DNA of 64,000 bases, taken from assembly GCA_001766655.1 (NCBI GenBank), contig MJCC01000007.1, positions 303,275 to 367,274 on the forward strand, written 5' to 3'. Position 1 is the first letter of the stretch. Every line of letters starts with the position of its first letter. The notes beneath the pieces are model-generated. The model ran no database searches. It was not told where the DNA came from and worked only from the letters and a program-made list of their open reading frames with translations. The translations under genes and the position numbers were made by a program. Source of the DNA: Phytomonas francai. Its lineage: Eukaryota > Euglenozoa > Kinetoplastea > Trypanosomatida > Trypanosomatidae. This document shows, piece after piece, positions 61,505-64,000 of the stretch.

Positions 61505-64000
61505 ATGAATGAGTTTTCCCCAATCGCATCCAGCCCCGAGAGGTGCAGTTCCCCTTTATTAACCCCCGAGGAAGAGGCCGCGCTATTAGCGGAATACGGC
61601 GTGAGGGGCCCTTGCGATGACCTCTTGGGCATTTTGGCAGTAAGCCGCTTTCGCTCGCATTACGGCGATACGAATGTCTTCCTGACGGGGAACCCAAACC
61701 TTGATCTCACCGGAGAGCCCGACGATATCGCCGATGAATTCGGTCAGCCCTCGGAGGATGAGATTTTGCACGATCCAATTGATTTATTAGCCTATCGCTA
61801 CTCCTTCTCGTTCGGCCATAAAGCGCCGACGAGCTTAGTGCGAAACATAACCGATACGCTGGCCGAACTCGAAGGGAGGCCGGCTCACTCGCATCATTCG
61901 AGTTTATTAGCCCTACCACTCGACGAAATTCCCGAATCTACATATTTTCCCGAAGACACTGTCGGGGTTTCTGGAACCCATTCGCTTTTAGACGATGCCG
62001 ATAGATTGCTCAAAGAGGTAGATGAATGCTTTCAAACCCCTATTCACATCGACCACCATACGGATCCCTATTTTTGGATTCTACAAGATGAGCTGGCGCG
62101 AGATGAGGAATTGATTCCTGCGATGGAGTTTGACGAAGGGGTGGAAAAGAATATGTTTCCATCCGAGAGTGAATGCTATGACCTCCTCGAGAGTTCAAAG
62201 GCTCTGAGAAGAAGAATGAAGGCATGGAAAAGGCCGAATTCAGCTGCCCCACTTACCATAAATATGGAATTCGACGAGCCTTTAAACGTTCCTGAAAGTG
62301 ACGAAAAGGAATCGTGCGAGAAAGAGGTTTACGCTGCAAACGAAGCGCTTTCGGACCCCCCAACCCCGCGGGAACCTTCCTTGCCGAGGCTGTTTGCCTT
62401 TGAGGTGGGATGCACACTCGAGCAGGCCGAGGCACAAAAGCAGTGGGACAATCTACTCCAGCAGTGCGAATCACGCAACAATGAAAACGTCCGATCCTCT
62501 TCCGTCGTTGAGGTGGAAAAGGAGAATCCCCTTCCGCTTTCCCTCCATGAGGAGGAATTTCTTTCGCGGCATTCTTTAGCCGACCTTCTGCTGACGAGCG
62601 CGGAGCTCCCAGGCGAGGGGGGGGCGGCTGTGGTCGCGTCCACTTCCCCCCCCACCGGACCCGTACTTTCGGAGTCCGCAGACGCTTCTTTCGCCTTCGA
62701 GGAAAACGGCGGAGAAAGGAATGAAGGCGGGCTCTCCCTGCGTGTAGACAAAGACGAGGAAAGGTATATTTTACGACAAGAAGAAAGGGGCGAACTCGTG
62801 ATGGGGAACTTTGCTAAGCTGCTGGATCGTCTTTTCCCGCCAATCCCGGAGGAGCGCGTGCTGTTGGAATCGAACATCGCAAAGGGCGCGTCCCCCGCCC
62901 TGGTCGAGGCGAACGGCGAGTGGACCTCCATCTCATCCATTCCCTCCCTTTCTTCTTTGAGGGCGGAGGAAACAACAGGTACGTCGGAGTGGGAGAATGC
63001 GGACAAGGATGATATCGATATTAGGTCGCGTGAGGAGCCTAATCGAAACGCGCTTTCGCGCATTCAGCGGCAGGCAAGACTGGAGAGTATGCTCATTCAG
63101 CGCGAGGCGGCGGAGGCGCGGCAGATGCGCAAGGAGGATGCGCGAATAGAGCGTTTTTTGCTTGAAACGCGTTTTGCTGAAACGCGTATCAAAGAGGAGA
63201 AAATGAATCAATGCATTTTCGAGCCCTATGAAAAACAGCGCGACGCGATCCAGCGGGACGAGGAATTTTCCGCTAAAGAGCTTTGCCGTCTCTATCAGAA
63301 TTCCTTGCAGGCAATTTTCGCGAAAATTGAAGAACGAAAAAAAAGCGAACTTACACAGCCTAGTGGCCAAATATCTGCCGAGTTGAAAGCTCCCCAGGAG
63401 CAAATAAAAGTATCGCACGAGGAGGAATTTGTAGAGCTTGCCCGGAATAAATCAAAGGATTTGCTTGCCACTCAGGAGCATATTCAGTCAAGTCTGGAAA
63501 AAGAGCCAGACAAGTCTATTCATGCAGCTTCTCCCTCTCCACCAGGTCCCTCAGACGCGGCGAACCCCACACTTTCTACGTTCTTCAGTGCTTCCGCACT
63601 GGAGGAGGTCGAGAATTTGCGCGTAGAGGCTCTTTTAAAGGAGTATGAGGCTCGCGTGCGGTGGGTGCGTTTGCGTTCTACCGAGTTCACCTCTCTCATA
63701 GGGCGTATGCAGGGGGAGGTAAATGTTCGACGGCGGGAGCTCTGCAAGAGCGGGATCCCCGCCTCCTCGCGTACACGCGATTTTAACATGCTCCTTAGCG
63801 AAAGTGCGACGCCTAAAGCAGTTTTTCCTCCTTCTCCTTCCCCTTCCCCTGCTTCCTCTTTTTCCTCCCTCCCTTCTTCGAGCCATCTCTCTCGCTCTCT
63901 TGTTGTTCTCGATTCCGACATGTTTCGCCAAACGCAGGCCGCCCTTTTCCTGAATTTAAGGGAAGCCGGCATGGAGGCTTCGCGGCGCTTTCACGCGCTT
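61505..64000 (+). CDS. large acidic, partly coiled-coil protein, 3' end beyond the window
   Basis: An open frame of 832 codons runs from the ATG at 61505 to the last base without a stop, so the gene is partial. I do not recognise a family. The first 250 residues are acidic with short hydrophobic motifs. A disordered, Pro/Ser/Glu-rich middle follows. A charged helical, probably coiled-coil segment covers about residues 515-650 (RIQRQARLESMLIQREAAEA and onward), then another helical part, a Ser/Pro-rich loop near 775-800 and a helix at the end. Codon use is that of a real gene with no interruption over 2.5 kb. The antisense open frames across this region are shadows. Location and role are unknown. 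Confidence 0.8.
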   Translation, partial: MNEFSPIASSPERCSSPLLTPEEEAALLAEYGVRGPCDDLLGILAVSRFRSHYGDTNVFLTGNPNLDLTGEPDDIADEFGQPSEDEILHDPIDLLAYRYSFSFGHKAPTSLVRNITDTLAELEGRPAHSHHSSLLALPLDEIPESTYFPEDTVGVSGTHSLLDDADRLLKEVDECFQTPIHIDHHTDPYFWILQDELARDEELIPAMEFDEGVEKNMFPSESECYDLLESSKALRRRMKAWKRPNSAAPLTINMEFDEPLNVPESDEKESCEKEVYAANEALSDPPTPREPSLPRLFAFEVGCTLEQAEAQKQWDNLLQQCESRNNENVRSSSVVEVEKENPLPLSLHEEEFLSRHSLADLLLTSAELPGEGGAAVVASTSPPTGPVLSESADASFAFEENGGERNEGGLSLRVDKDEERYILRQEERGELVMGNFAKLLDRLFPPIPEERVLLESNIAKGASPALVEANGEWTSISSIPSLSSLRAEETTGTSEWENADKDDIDIRSREEPNRNALSRIQRQARLESMLIQREAAEARQMRKEDARIERFLLETRFAETRIKEEKMNQCIFEPYEKQRDAIQRDEEFSAKELCRLYQNSLQAIFAKIEERKKSELTQPSGQISAELKAPQEQIKVSHEEEFVELARNKSKDLLATQEHIQSSLEKEPDKSIHAASPSPPGPSDAANPTLSTFFSASALEEVENLRVEALLKEYEARVRWVRLRSTEFTSLIGRMQGEVNVRRRELCKSGIPASSRTRDFNMLLSESATPKAVFPPSPSPSPASSFSSLPSSSHLSRSLVVLDSDMFRQTQAALFLNLREAGMEASRRFHAL

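Noticed and set aside
1..64000. Mobile elements, CRISPR arrays, strand-switch regions
   Set aside because: No transposase or reverse transcriptase, no regular spaced repeats, and no convincing gene on the minus strand were found.

Overview
This window looks like nuclear DNA of a trypanosomatid (kinetoplastid) protist. All 23 genes I can support lie on the + strand and none has an intron. Most are preceded by a pyrimidine-rich tract followed by an AG, as expected for spliced-leader trans-splicing acceptors. The layout is that of part of one polycistronic transcription unit. The standard genetic code fits throughout: no gene needs a reassigned stop. The protein set fits too: mitochondrial HSP70, an ARL3-type GTPase, a sphingosine-1-phosphate lyase, a TTLL enzyme and large coiled-coil proteins. 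From memory, S1P lyase and mtHSP70 lie near each other on Leishmania chromosome 30, so the block may be syntenic; I could not test this. I cannot name the genus. The poly-G run at bases 1-15 and two N-gaps (26118-26122 and 41533-41655) mark it as draft assembly.

Layout. 0.3-7.1 kb: a reticulon-like membrane protein, a protein with two ADF-H (coactosin-like) domains, and a TSNAXIP1-like coiled-coil protein. 7.4-20 kb: two mitochondrial HSP70 genes 9.25 kb apart, separated by an AFG2-type AAA ATPase, a small membrane protein and a GC-rich beta-propeller. A J-domain protein follows the second HSP70. 20.5-34 kb: a TPR/MYND-like protein, a pseudokinase-like protein broken by an assembly gap, a PTH2-like membrane protein, CLP1, and another small membrane protein. 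34-44.7 kb: one giant gene (at least 3,480 aa) with leucine-rich, zinc-finger-like, dead papain-like, hemopexin-like and repeated discoidin-like regions. 45-64 kb: a coiled-coil protein, ARL3-type GTPase, S1P lyase, SET-domain methyltransferase, RlmI-like protein, RecQ helicase, TTLL ligase, and a long open reading frame running off the right end.

Most interesting points. The second mtHSP70 is a mosaic. Its first 1,218 bp match copy 1 almost perfectly; the rest alternates between identical GC-rich blocks and diverged AT-rich blocks, mainly in the substrate-binding domain and lid, as if gene conversion were acting around protected segments. The giant multidomain protein has an unusual architecture. 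Several genes carry enzyme folds with degraded active sites (papain-like, PTH2-like, RlmI-like, kinase-like). Coding sequences also contain sharply bounded islands of very high GC, and both assembly gaps fall inside such islands.

Functional links are modest, as expected for trypanosomatid gene clusters. The HSP70 and J-protein may cooperate in the mitochondrion. CLP1 and RecQ serve RNA 3'-end processing and DNA maintenance. ARL3, TTLL and the TSNAXIP1-like protein are compatible with flagellar or cytoskeletal roles.
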